Source: CANLBN01 sp050633525 (GTDB lineage Bacteria; Pseudomonadota; Gammaproteobacteria; Pseudomonadales; Cellvibrionaceae). From it: a DNA stretch of 64,000 bases. The stretch's first letter is position 1; each line of letters opens with the position of its first letter. Positions 1-7,723 of the stretch are shown here, piece by piece. Under the pieces are notes generated by a model. The model searched no databases. It saw only the letters and a list, made by a program, of their open reading frames with translations, and was not told where the DNA came from. The stretch spans positions 1 through 64,000 of the forward strand of contig JBOEGR010000008.1 of assembly GCA_050633525.1 (NCBI GenBank), read 5' to 3'. The translations under genes were made by a program, and so were the position numbers.

Positions 1-719
1 GGAACTTCGTGAAAAAAACGATGGGACCAATACAAAACAAAATCGGCGCATAAAATAATAATGACGACTTGTGCTAATAAGGGCAGACTTTGCAATGCGT
101 TTTGTAAGTCTGCATTCGCGGCCCAGTGAAAGACGGTGACCACAAAATAGTTGCCTATCAGTAGTAGGACGGCAATCAATAAATGGTTAAAACAGAAATA
201 CCATAAGTCGAGTTTCCATTCAGGCCTTAAGATAGCTTGTTCTTTGTATTTTGGAAAAATCTTTTCAAGAAAAGTGAAAATAACAACGGATGCGATCAGC
301 GCTAGAATGAGCCAATCTAAACCTAAGGATAATGGGCTGGGCTTAACGGCCTCGACAGGGACATTGTAGCCGCCCAAAAATAAAGCGACTGCGCTGAACA
401 GGGCGCCAATCGCACCTAGCCTACGACGTTTACCTAAGATAAACGTCAGTAGAGCAAAGCCAAACGAGGCCCAGATACCAATCATTAATACCACTTTGAG
501 TGTTTCGCCGTCGTAAGCTTGGCGTAAGTCAGTTGTGGTCAGGTAGGTGGGAAATAAATAACAAAGAACGGCCAGAAAGCTGAGTATGCCTAAGCTACAG
601 GCAATGTAGCCACTAATATTGCCATCACCCATTTTGAACTCCCGATCGGACATGTCGATCGTTTGTCTTTCTTCATACTGGTGAGGTTTTTGTGGCTGTT
701 CGCCCTGTTGTTGGGTCAT
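1..719 (-). CDS. Sterol desaturase / fatty acid hydroxylase family membrane protein (C-terminus off the window)
   Basis: Open frame read on the minus strand from an ATG at 719 to the window edge, about 239 codons without a stop. The start has a good ribosome site (AAGGAAGGA about six bases upstream). A polar N-terminus of about 35 residues is followed by several hydrophobic segments. The last residues before the edge read DFVLYWSHRFFHEV, the first HxxxH-type histidine cluster of the fatty-acid-hydroxylase superfamily, a di-iron, membrane-bound oxygenase family acting on sterols or lipids. The remaining histidine boxes would lie beyond the edge. Substrate is unknown. The assignment rests on one histidine motif plus topology. 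Confidence 0.75.
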   Translation of the reverse strand, partial: MTQQQGEQPQKPHQYEERQTIDMSDREFKMGDGNISGYIACSLGILSFLAVLCYLFPTYLTTTDLRQAYDGETLKVVLMIGIWASFGFALLTFILGKRRRLGAIGALFSAVALFLGGYNVPVEAVKPSPLSLGLDWLILALIASVVIFTFLEKIFPKYKEQAILRPEWKLDLWYFCFNHLLIAVLLLIGNYFVVTVFHWAANADLQNALQSLPLLAQVVIIILCADFVLYWSHRFFHEV

Positions 720-888
720 GTTGTGTCCTTCCTTGTTATCAGAGTGGTCTTAATGCCGCCAAGCGACACCGAGGTAAGTAAGGTGGGTATGTTAAAACGT
801 TTTTATTGTTTTGAATAGTTTGCTCTTATACATCGCTGTGAGCGTATAATGCGCCCCTAGTATTGATCTATATCCAATGAGTTGATTT

Positions 889-1662
889 ATGCCCCTAGCT
901 AAACGAATTATTCCCTGTCTCGATGTTGATTGCGGCCGTGTTGTTAAAGGAGTCCAGTTCGTGGATATCCGCGATGCAGGTGACCCTGTCGAAGTCGCCA
1001 AACGCTATGACGAGCAGGGCGCTGATGAGATTACCTTTCTCGATATCACCGCTACCCATGAAGGCAGAGAGACTACTGTACACACGGTTGAGGCAATTGC
1101 ATCGGAAGTATTTATTCCTCTTACCGTGGGCGGTGGGATCAGAACGCTTGACGATATTCGCACCATGTTAAATGCCGGTGCGGATAAGGTCGGTATTAAC
1201 TCTGCGGCAGTATTCAACCCTGAGTTTGTCCAGCAAGCGTCTGAACGTTTCGGTGCTCAATGCATTGTGGTTGCTATCGATGCCAAAAAAGTGAGTGCTG
1301 AGAATGAGGCTGATCGTTGGGAGATATTTACCCATGGGGGGCGTAAGCCAACCGGTATCGACGCCGTTGAGTGGGCGATTAAAATGGCGGGCTATGGTGC
1401 AGGAGAGATTCTCTTAACCAGTATGGATAAAGATGGCACCAAAGATGGCTTCGACTTAAAACTCACGCGTGCGATTAGCGATGCGGTGTCTATTCCTGTC
1501 ATTGCCTCTGGTGGTGTAGGCAACTTACAGCACCTCGCTGATGGTGTCACAGAAGGTGGTGCTGATGCAGTATTGGCTGCCAGTATTTTTCATTTTGGTG
1601 AATACACAGTACCGGAAGCCAAAGCACATATGGCCGATCAGGGGATTGAGGTTAGACGGTAA
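889..1662 (+). CDS. hisF: Imidazole glycerol phosphate synthase, cyclase subunit HisF
   Basis: 257 residues, the usual HisF length. HisF with HisH converts PRFAR and glutamine-derived ammonia to IGP and AICAR in histidine biosynthesis. The N-terminus MPLAKRIIPCLDVDCGRVVKG is the family signature, with catalytic Asp in LDVD; a second catalytic Asp lies in the LLTSMDKDGTKDGFD segment, and phosphate-binding glycines occur in VGGGIRT and ASGGVG. The other his genes are not beside it; hisI lies about 22 kb away. A TATAAT at 845-850 is a plausible -10 element, though the -35 is poor. Convergent with the small gene that ends at 1671. Confidence 0.97.
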   Translation: MPLAKRIIPCLDVDCGRVVKGVQFVDIRDAGDPVEVAKRYDEQGADEITFLDITATHEGRETTVHTVEAIASEVFIPLTVGGGIRTLDDIRTMLNAGADKVGINSAAVFNPEFVQQASERFGAQCIVVAIDAKKVSAENEADRWEIFTHGGRKPTGIDAVEWAIKMAGYGAGEILLTSMDKDGTKDGFDLKLTRAISDAVSIPVIASGGVGNLQHLADGVTEGGADAVLAASIFHFGEYTVPEAKAHMADQGIEVRR

Positions 1663-1670
1663 ATTAAGCT

Positions 1671-1901
1671 CTAGCCCTGCCAGTAGTGATTTGCTGCTGC
1701 TACTGTTTGGAAGTTTGTCGCAATCACTTGTGAAGAGGCAATCAGGCTATCGGCGTTTTCTCCATAGATAGGTCTTAATTTCTGCCTTACTTCGTCAGAG
1801 GGTTGGGTGTACTTCACGCCCATCCTTGAGAGCTTGATTGCAAGGTCATAGCCAGCCTGAGGCGTTTCTGTTTTTAAACTACTTAACCATATATCGCTCA
1901 T
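1671..1901 (-). CDS. Small conserved-looking protein of unknown function
   Basis: 76 residues beginning MSDIWLSSLKTETPQAGYDL. I place the start at 1901, not at the ATG at 1916, because AAGG sits about eight bases before 1901 and nothing comparable precedes 1916. The protein is soluble, mixed charge, without signal peptide, cysteine cluster or recognisable motif; it has an Ala/Ser-rich C-terminal half. It is divergent from the OhrR-like regulator at 2027, and the space between them carries palindromes, so it may be that regulator's target. It is not an Ohr peroxidase: too short and without the paired cysteines. Function unknown. Confidence 0.6.
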   Translation of the reverse strand: MSDIWLSSLKTETPQAGYDLAIKLSRMGVKYTQPSDEVRQKLRPIYGENADSLIASSQVIATNFQTVAAANHYWQG

Positions 1902-1930
1902 TATGAGTACCTTCATCAGTAAATGTAGTG

Positions 1931-1951
1931 CGAATATTATTCGTGTACGAA
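1931..1951. promoter_or_regulatory. Overlapping palindromes, candidate MarR-family operator
   Basis: CGAATATTATTCG (1931-1943) is a perfect 6-1-6 inverted repeat, and TTCGTGTACGAA (1940-1951) has perfect 5-bp arms overlapping it, giving an alternating CGAA/TTCG/CGAA array. It lies in the divergent region between the small gene (start 1901) and the MarR-type regulator (start 2027), where such regulators usually bind. Binding is inferred. Confidence 0.5.
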
Positions 1952-2026
1952 CTATAAGTCAACGAAATATTGTTTTTGATACTATTTGTAGGCAATATCT
2001 ATTTTTATCTATCGTTGGAGTCCGCT

Positions 2027-2443
2027 TTGTCTGTCGCTCGATTGCATGAGCAGCTGTGTTTTGCTCTTTATTCTGCCTCTAGCCGTTTAACCAGTATTTA
2101 TCGGCTGTTACTGGAACCTCTGGATTTGACCTATACGCAGTTTGTTGTGTTGATGGCCTTGTGGGAGGAGGATGGTATTTCGATTAGTCAGTTGGCAACA
2201 AAGACAGGTTTAAGCAAGGCAACAATGACGCCCTTGTTGAAGCGCCTTGAGAAAAAACAGCTGATAGAGCGACAGATGCTGGAAGGCAATGAGAGACAGA
2301 AACACATCGTATTAACCGAGATCGGAAGAGAGCTTTCTTATCAGAGTGGTGACATTGCTCAAAATGCTTTTTGTACAACAGGTTTGTCGAGCGAAGAAGC
2401 CAGTGAGCTGATGCTACTCTGTAAAAAAATAACAGATGGTTAG
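2027..2443 (+). CDS. MarR-family regulator, OhrR-like
   Basis: 138 residues from a TTG at 2027 preceded by GGAG (2017-2020). The frame stays open upstream to an ATG at 1970, but that extension encodes an unlikely hydrophobic leader and would cover the operator region. The sequence LHEQLCFALYSASSRLTSIYR matches the N-terminus of OhrR, whose reactive cysteine lies in the same LCFALY context and senses organic peroxides. A winged-helix follows (ISQLATKTGLSKATMTPLLKRLEKKQLIER), then the dimerisation helix. No ohr gene adjoins; the divergent neighbour is a small unknown protein. Probably a thiol-based redox repressor; the inducer is inferred. Confidence 0.85.
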   Translation: MSVARLHEQLCFALYSASSRLTSIYRLLLEPLDLTYTQFVVLMALWEEDGISISQLATKTGLSKATMTPLLKRLEKKQLIERQMLEGNERQKHIVLTEIGRELSYQSGDIAQNAFCTTGLSSEEASELMLLCKKITDG

Positions 2444-2469
2444 TGGAGTTGGCGCAATATAAATTGAGA

Positions 2470-2502
2470 CAAGTAGGCCTAGCTTTTATCTCAGCCTACT
2501 TG
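2470..2502. terminator. Hairpin between convergent marR-like gene and hmp
   Basis: Perfect 9-bp stem CAAGTAGGC (2470-2478) / GCCTACTTG (2494-2502) with a 15-base loop, placed between two convergent genes. No clean T-run follows on either strand, so it may be a weak bidirectional terminator. Confidence 0.5.
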
Positions 2503-2514
2503 ATCTGTGCTTTA

Positions 2515-3735
2515 TTAGAATGCTTCGTGTGGGCCAAATACTTCATAATGAATGCGCGATAGGCATACTCCCAGCGTAACGAGTTGTTGCTTGGCAAAGC
2601 GCATAAAAGCGACAGGGCCGCAGAGGTAAAAATCACCTTCTGCTAGTGGTAAACTATTTTCAAGAGAAGATAAGTCCATAAAGCCTTGATAGGTATTTGC
2701 TTGTGTGCTTGAGTCGGAGCGATACCAGGTATGGCTGATAATATTTTTATTGCTTGTAGCTAATTCGGCAATCCGCTTTTTAAATGAATGCTGGGCAATA
2801 GATTCGCAAGCGTGTAGATAGTAAATGTTTTGAGAATTATTTTTATTGGCCAAGGTTTCTAAAATAGACTTCATTGGTGTTGCTCCAACACCGGCAGAAA
2901 TTAACGTAACTGGATTCGACTTTTCTGTATAGAAAAAATCGCCAGCAGGTGGATAAAGTTCAACCTCATCACCTAGGCGCAAGCCGTCGTGCAAAAAATT
3001 GGACACTATTCCAGGGGCGTCGGTAATTTCTCTTTTAACTGATATTTGGTAAGAGTCATCGTTGTGTTTGTCGGATAACGAATATTGGCGTATCTCTTCA
3101 AATTCTTGATTTGGTAGGCATAACTTAATGCCAATATATTGCCCCGCTTTATACGAAGCTACTTTGCCGCCTCCCACGGGTTCAAAAACGAGACTTTTAA
3201 CTAATTCTGATTCAATGCGTTTTTCGATAAGGCGAAATTTTTTAGCGCCTCTCCATCCGCCAGATTTATCTTCACTTTCTTTATAGATTTCTTCTTCTTT
3301 GTTGATAAACACCGAAGCTAATAATTCATAAGCCGCTGTCCATGCTTCTTCTACTTTCGGGGTGAATGCTTCTGGAGCGAGCTCTCTTAAAGTTTCAATA
3401 AGGTGATGGCCCACAATAGGGTAATGTTCGGGCTGAATAGCGAGGCTGGTATGTTTGTTAGCAATTCTTTCTACGGCGGCTTGTAAGGCAGGTAGGTTGT
3501 CAATATATTTTGCATAACTCGCAATAGCACTAAATAAAGCAAATTGTTGCTTGCCTGAGTGCTGATTGCTCATGTTAAAAATATGCTGTAATTCGGGGTT
3601 ATGAGAAAACAGCCTGTTATAAAAATGCGTTGTAATCGCAGTGCCTGCTGATTCTAGTAGCGGTATGGTGCTTTGTACGGTAGCAATCTGATCGTCGCTT
3701 AATACATTGATAGAGACAGGGTGGTCTAATGGCAT
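2515..3735 (-). CDS. hmp: Flavohaemoglobin, nitric oxide dioxygenase
   Basis: 406 residues. Hmp oxidises NO to nitrate with O2 and NAD(P)H in the cytoplasm. The globin domain (about 1-145) has the B10 Tyr (Y39 in THFYNRLF), the E7 Gln (Q63/64) and the proximal His (H95 in ANKHTSL). The FAD domain carries RQYSLS; the NAD domain carries SAGVGATPMKS and LCGPVAFM. The start has AAGGA about eight bases upstream. It is last in a minus-strand operon after nnrS (26-base gap) and the small membrane protein, downstream of a sigma-54 promoter and divergent norR. The reductase domain appears complete. Confidence 0.97.
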   Translation of the reverse strand: MPLDHPVSINVLSDDQIATVQSTIPLLESAGTAITTHFYNRLFSHNPELQHIFNMSNQHSGKQQFALFSAIASYAKYIDNLPALQAAVERIANKHTSLAIQPEHYPIVGHHLIETLRELAPEAFTPKVEEAWTAAYELLASVFINKEEEIYKESEDKSGGWRGAKKFRLIEKRIESELVKSLVFEPVGGGKVASYKAGQYIGIKLCLPNQEFEEIRQYSLSDKHNDDSYQISVKREITDAPGIVSNFLHDGLRLGDEVELYPPAGDFFYTEKSNPVTLISAGVGATPMKSILETLANKNNSQNIYYLHACESIAQHSFKKRIAELATSNKNIISHTWYRSDSSTQANTYQGFMDLSSLENSLPLAEGDFYLCGPVAFMRFAKQQLVTLGVCLSRIHYEVFGPHEAF

Positions 3736-3761
3736 AATAGTGTCCTTAGTGTTGGATAAAT

Positions 3762-5036
3762 TTATGAAATTTTTTGTTTAAATAAAATAGGTGTGTAGCA
3801 AAATAAAAATAAACTAAATGCAATGATCCAAAGTATGCCGCTACTATTCCAAGTGGCTAAGGGTTGTAGTAGCGGCATTAAAGAACGTATTAGTGCCGAT
3901 AGAAATACGATGAAAAATGCAAGGCTGATAATAAAAGGAGGGCTTAAGGCGCGTCCGGTATGGCCTAGTGAAACCCTTGACATCATGGCTAATATCATTC
4001 CGCCAATGGAGCCAATAGTAATGAGATGTAAGGCATTACTAAAATAAATGATGTCGAAAAAATAACTGCTTCCTAACATGATCAGCCCAATAGATAGCAA
4101 AAGATAAGCAAGATGAAGTGACCATAACAACGGTATTTTTTTAGTCGCAAAGCTATCCCAATATGATAAACGTGCGCCATGCAATAAGCCGCTTGCGATC
4201 ATTAGTGTTGCGGGTGATAAGGGCATTGAGATAAAAAAGCCGATAAAGAACACAAGGGCTCCTGCTATTGAAGCGATAGGTAATAGGCGATCTAGTGTAG
4301 GCGTTGAGACAATATTGGCTTTAGGTGCACCTCGTTGTGTAAAAAAAGGGATCACTCTGCCGCCGACTAAGCTGATTAAAATACCGACTAATAAAACCAT
4401 TGTTCTTGATAGGTGAATGGCCAGTGCATCATTACCTATTAAGGCTGATGAGAGAATAGTGAGATGAAATATCATCATCATGCAGAGTAATGGTATAAAA
4501 ATATAATTACGCCGATTTCGAGCTCGAATAACAAGACGTGAAAATATAAAAATACATAGCAGCCACCAGAGTCCTTGCAGGGGGATGAGATACCATTGAG
4601 TATCGTTTGGCCCTAACCATAATAAAAAACGACTTGCTAACCATATGCTTGTGAGTGCTATTAATACGATGCCGTGCGTACTGCGCATGCCTGTCCATGT
4701 TTGTACGGCTGTGAGTAAAAACCCAAGGGCAACAGTAATAGCAAACCCAAATAACATTTCATGTATGTGAAAAATAAGAGGCGAGAGGGAATGATTGTTG
4801 AGTGGGGTTTGTAAGCCGTTTAGGTACAACAGCCACACGAATATGCTGGCGATAGAGGTCGCACTAGCGAGTAAAAACCAAGGGCGAAAGGCTAAGTCCC
4901 ATAACGCATGGTGAGACCATTTTACCCAATAGTGTTTGTGCTCACTTTTTCGCGGGCATAGATGCCCCTCTGGTGATACATCATATTTTTTTAGCGGATA
5001 CTTTTGTCGAGGCTCTTCGATGATCTTGCGTTTCAT
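3762..5036 (-). CDS. nnrS: NnrS family haem/copper membrane protein
   Basis: 424 residues with about eleven to twelve hydrophobic segments after a basic cytoplasmic N-terminus. NnrS proteins are inner-membrane proteins that lessen nitrosative stress; their biochemical activity is not settled. The signature is visible in LAFRPWFLLA near the first membrane segment and in the HIHEMLFGFAITVALGFLLTAVQ segment, where histidines are candidate metal ligands. The start overlaps the stop of the upstream small membrane protein by four bases, implying translational coupling. The setting in a NorR-linked operon with hmp supports a role in NO defence. Confidence 0.93.
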   Translation of the reverse strand: MKRKIIEEPRQKYPLKKYDVSPEGHLCPRKSEHKHYWVKWSHHALWDLAFRPWFLLASATSIASIFVWLLYLNGLQTPLNNHSLSPLIFHIHEMLFGFAITVALGFLLTAVQTWTGMRSTHGIVLIALTSIWLASRFLLWLGPNDTQWYLIPLQGLWWLLCIFIFSRLVIRARNRRNYIFIPLLCMMMIFHLTILSSALIGNDALAIHLSRTMVLLVGILISLVGGRVIPFFTQRGAPKANIVSTPTLDRLLPIASIAGALVFFIGFFISMPLSPATLMIASGLLHGARLSYWDSFATKKIPLLWSLHLAYLLLSIGLIMLGSSYFFDIIYFSNALHLITIGSIGGMILAMMSRVSLGHTGRALSPPFIISLAFFIVFLSALIRSLMPLLQPLATWNSSGILWIIAFSLFLFCYTPILFKQKIS

Positions 5037-5365
5037 AATATTTTGGCGCCCAAGCCTTGGCGGCCAATGCAGCGCAGGATGTAACCTATTTTTATGCCGG
5101 TCACAGCCAGTAACATAACAATGTGAGCAGTGACTTGAGTCCCAATAGAAAAGTGACTGAATAAGATGTAGGCGATCATGATCGTGGTGAGCGTTGCCAC
5201 TACTGAGATCAGCATCATGCTATTTCCCAGTCTTAATATTCTTTTGTAGTGTTCTACTGAGTAGCCTGTTTTTCCCTCTTGTTCGTTCACTTGCTCTTGG
5301 TGAGAAAGATGATGTTCGTGGCGGCTATAAACATCGCTATAGAGTTCTGGATTTAATAACATCAT
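5033..5365 (-). CDS. Small two-TM membrane protein, PpyR-like by position
   Basis: 110 residues from the ATG at 5365, preceded by AGAGG. The frame opens further up to 5416, but that start would lie inside the sigma-54 promoter and upstream of the predicted transcript start, so I reject it. A polar, His/Glu-rich N-terminus of about 55 residues is followed by two hydrophobic helices and a basic tail. It is first in the operon with nnrS and hmp, with a four-base overlap onto nnrS. In Pseudomonas aeruginosa a small membrane protein, PpyR, sits beside an nnrS-like gene, fhp and fhpR, so I suggest a PpyR counterpart from gene order. I could not establish homology by sequence. Confidence 0.7.
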   Translation of the reverse strand: MMLLNPELYSDVYSRHEHHLSHQEQVNEQEGKTGYSVEHYKRILRLGNSMMLISVVATLTTIMIAYILFSHFSIGTQVTAHIVMLLAVTGIKIGYILRCIGRQGLGAKIL

Positions 5366-5398
5366 GTTGGCCTCTAGATTAGGTAGATATATTGTGTA

Positions 5399-5416
5399 TA
5401 GCGATAAGCGTGCCAA
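5399..5416 (-). promoter_or_regulatory. Sigma-54 (-24/-12) promoter of the NO-defence operon
   Basis: Read on the minus strand: TTGGCACGCTTATCGCTA. It matches the sigma-54 consensus TTGGCACG-N4-TTGCW at all positions but one (TCGC for TTGC). The predicted start near 5390 gives a leader of about 25 bases before the 5365 ATG. The adjacent divergent gene encodes a sigma-54-dependent activator. Confidence 0.75.
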
Positions 5417-5468
5417 AATATAAATTCTTATTTATCAATAGCTTAGGGTTTAAAAAATAACTGATTGA

Positions 5469-5505
5469 GTCTTAATGACTCTCATTTTTGTTGTGTCATT
5501 AAGAC
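5469..5505. promoter_or_regulatory. Two NorR-type upstream activator boxes
   Basis: GTCTTAATGAC (5469-5479) and GTCATTAAGAC (5495-5505) both fit the NorR pattern GT-N7-AC and are exact reverse complements of each other; both also carry adjacent GAGTC/GACTC bases. Their centres lie about 84 and 110 bases upstream of the predicted sigma-54 start, a normal enhancer distance. E. coli NorR uses three sites; I see two clear ones. Confidence 0.7.
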
Positions 5506-5549
5506 TCTTATGGGTTATTATGATTGTCTCTTTGTGAATGGGGTGTCTG

Positions 5550-7142
5550 ATGAGTGAGATAACGTTCTCTGCCTTAATCGAATTGGCTGTCGATTTGGCA
5601 AGTGGTCTCAGTAGTGAGGATCGATTTGACCGTCTTTTGAGTACTGTGCGCCAAACAATTAATTGTGATGCGGTGGTGCTACTTGAGCGTCGTGATCAGC
5701 AGCTCAAGCCTTTAGCGCAACAAGGGCTGACGAGCGATAGTTTGGGCCGCCGTTTTGATATTGACTCAAACCCACGTTTTGCTGAAATTTGTGCCGTGCG
5801 TTCACCCGTCCGCTTTCCGGCAGATAGCGGGCTTCCTGATCCTTATGACGGTATGTTGCTAGCGCATGATGGTGATTTTCCTGTTCATGCCTGTATGGGG
5901 CTGCCCTTATTATCGGATGGCGGGTTAATTGGTGTATTGACCTTGGATAGCATGCAGCCCAATGTTTTTGATGATATTCCTCAGCGAACGTTGGATATTA
6001 TCTCTTTGATAGCGGCAGCAACCTTAAAAACGGCCATGCTGTTGCAGCAGCTAGAAGCTTACTCAAGACATAAACAGCAAGTAGTAGAAGAGCTGACACT
6101 TGAAGCCTTGAATAAGGATGGGGGTGAATTAGTGGGCACAAGTGCCTCTATGTTAGCTTTAAGGCGTGATATAGAGTTGGTGGCACCTTCAGATTTTTCG
6201 GTTTTGATTGAAGGTGAAACCGGCGTGGGTAAGGAGCTGGTCGCAAGAACAATTCATTTGCAGTCTAGGCGTTCTCAAGGGCCTTTAGTGTACGTAAATT
6301 GTGCCGCGATACCTGAAGATTTGATCGAAAGCGAATTATTTGGTCACGTTAAAGGGGCTTTTACTGGGGCAGATAAACATCGGGTCGGTAAGTTTCGTTT
6401 GGCCGATGAAGGCACTATTTTTTTGGATGAGATTGGTGAACTATCGCTTCCAGCCCAGAGCAAGTTATTGCGTGCCTTGCAGAATCAAGAAATACAGCCC
6501 GTTGGGCAGGATGCGGTGGAAACAATTAATACTCGTATTCTGGCGGCTACTAATCGGCAGCTGCGAACAGAGGTTGATGAGGGCCGCTTCCGTGCAGATT
6601 TATTTCATCGTTTAAGTGTTTATCCCATTAAGGTTCCTCCCTTACGTGAGAGGGAGGGTGATGTCGCCTTGTTGGCGGGCTACTTTTGTGAAGCCACTCG
6701 ACGTAAGTTGGGTTTAAGGCAGTTGGTCCTTAGTTCGGATGCTTTGACGCAGCTGAGTCATTACCAGTGGCCCGGTAATGTGCGCGAATTGGAGCATGTT
6801 ATTAGTCGTGCCGCCTTACTAGCGCAACGTCATTTTGGCTCGGCCATTGTAAAAATCAAGCAGGAGCATTTGGCATATTTATCGAACAGTGGTCCCAGTT
6901 TGGGGTCAGTGAATGAGGCTCAGCTCTTGGTGGGCGAGATAGGGGTTACCGCCAGTCTCAAACGAGCCACGGAAGATTTTCAAAGGCGGGTGATAAGGGG
7001 TGCTCTTGAAAAGAGTGAAGGAAATTGGTCCGCTGCAGCTAGGCATTTGCAGGTAGATAGGGCTAACTTAAATAGGATGGCAAGGCGTTTAGGTATTGTG
7101 GTTGAAAAAATAGTAGGGATTAGTAATGAAGGTGGTGGTTAA
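5550..7142 (+). CDS. norR: NO-responsive sigma-54 activator NorR/FhpR
   Basis: 530 residues from ATG 5550; an in-frame ATG at 5538 would add four residues. The N-terminal GAF domain (about 1-170) retains candidate ligands of the NO-binding iron centre: D97/D100 in LPDPYDG, H113 and C115 in VHACMGLPL, in the same arrangement as E. coli NorR. The AAA+ domain has Walker A GETGVGKE (222-229), the sigma-54-contacting GAFTGA loop (269-274) and Walker B IFLDEIGE. A Fis-type helix-turn-helix ends the protein (NWSAAARHLQVDRANLNRMA). It is divergent from the operon it should activate, with boxes and a sigma-54 promoter between. Confidence 0.95.
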   Translation: MSEITFSALIELAVDLASGLSSEDRFDRLLSTVRQTINCDAVVLLERRDQQLKPLAQQGLTSDSLGRRFDIDSNPRFAEICAVRSPVRFPADSGLPDPYDGMLLAHDGDFPVHACMGLPLLSDGGLIGVLTLDSMQPNVFDDIPQRTLDIISLIAAATLKTAMLLQQLEAYSRHKQQVVEELTLEALNKDGGELVGTSASMLALRRDIELVAPSDFSVLIEGETGVGKELVARTIHLQSRRSQGPLVYVNCAAIPEDLIESELFGHVKGAFTGADKHRVGKFRLADEGTIFLDEIGELSLPAQSKLLRALQNQEIQPVGQDAVETINTRILAATNRQLRTEVDEGRFRADLFHRLSVYPIKVPPLREREGDVALLAGYFCEATRRKLGLRQLVLSSDALTQLSHYQWPGNVRELEHVISRAALLAQRHFGSAIVKIKQEHLAYLSNSGPSLGSVNEAQLLVGEIGVTASLKRATEDFQRRVIRGALEKSEGNWSAAARHLQVDRANLNRMARRLGIVVEKIVGISNEGGG

Positions 7143-7162
7143 ATCGGAGTGTAAGAGGCAGC

Positions 7163-7183
7163 CCCGTATTCATTTAATACGGG
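7163..7183. terminator. Hairpin between convergent norR and DUF6316-like gene
   Basis: Perfect 8-bp stem CCCGTATT (7163-7170) / AATACGGG (7176-7183), five-base loop, in the 62-base gap between convergent genes. No long T-run, but the placement suits a bidirectional terminator. Confidence 0.55.
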
Positions 7184-7204
7184 ATAATCATATTTAAGCG
7201 TGCT

Positions 7205-7459
7205 TTAAGCGGCTTGCGTAACGTAATCGGTAACGCGTTCCACCATCTCAGGTTCGGCGGTGCTAACAAAATCCATAAAGCCATTAATGCCTGCGTTCGC
7301 TTCTTTAGCACTATCGAAAGGCCCTATCTCCATCCCTTCTCGTGTTCTAAAGTACCAGTAGTTATGCTGCATAAACAGGCGCTCGCTACGAATAGGGATG
7401 ATGGCATTATCATCGTCTATTTCGCTTTTGCGCTTCATTGCTACGCTTTCCATGGTCAT
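7205..7459 (-). CDS. Small DUF6316-like protein
   Basis: 84 residues from ATG 7459, preceded by AGAGGA. The central motif RLFMQHNYWYFRTREGMEIGPFDSAKEA recalls a family of small gammaproteobacterial proteins in which an aromatic 'WYFxTREG...GPF' stretch is followed by a helical tail (DUF6316 as I remember it). The fold is suggestive of a compact ligand- or protein-binding module; no function is established. It is monocistronic, convergent to norR and with an inverted repeat about 70 bases upstream of its start. Confidence 0.7.
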   Translation of the reverse strand: MTMESVAMKRKSEIDDDNAIIPIRSERLFMQHNYWYFRTREGMEIGPFDSAKEANAGINGFMDFVSTAEPEMVERVTDYVTQAA

Positions 7460-7526
7460 ATCAATGTCCTCTTTGATTGCTCCGATGTAGATACTACATC
7501 AGGCTTGAGTCGGTGCCAATTACTAT

Positions 7527-7571
7527 GAGACCTTTGCCTGAAAGCAACATCATCTTCCGTTCAAAGGTCTC
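7527..7571. repeat. 10-bp inverted repeat in an intergenic region
   Basis: GAGACCTTTG (7527-7536) and CAAAGGTCTC (7562-7571) are perfect inverted repeats separated by 25 bases. The arm contains AAAGGT, close to a Shine-Dalgarno core. It lies in the 264-base gap between the DUF6316-like gene and yibQ, without a T-run. The rest of this gap shows nothing I can name. Confidence 0.55.
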
Positions 7572-7723
7572 GCTATAGATTAAGTTGTGAATGGTCTTGA
7601 TTTTCTATTCACCCTTAGCACTGTGATAATAGGCTATATTCTGTACGAATTCTTTCTGGTGACGATAAACGGTATATAAAATAGCGCAAAATGCTGTTTT
7701 GTCGCTCTATGTCACGTTTAAAT

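Noticed and set aside
151..369. Plus-strand 72-residue frame near the left edge
   Set aside because: It lies opposite a clear sterol-desaturase-family reading frame on the minus strand and has no homology signal.
1970..2026. ATG start for the OhrR-like regulator
   Set aside because: The extra leader is hydrophobic, lacks a ribosome site and is absent from OhrR proteins; TTG 2027 has GGAG at the right distance.
5366..5416. Longer start for the small membrane protein in the NO operon
   Set aside because: It would place the start codon inside the sigma-54 promoter.
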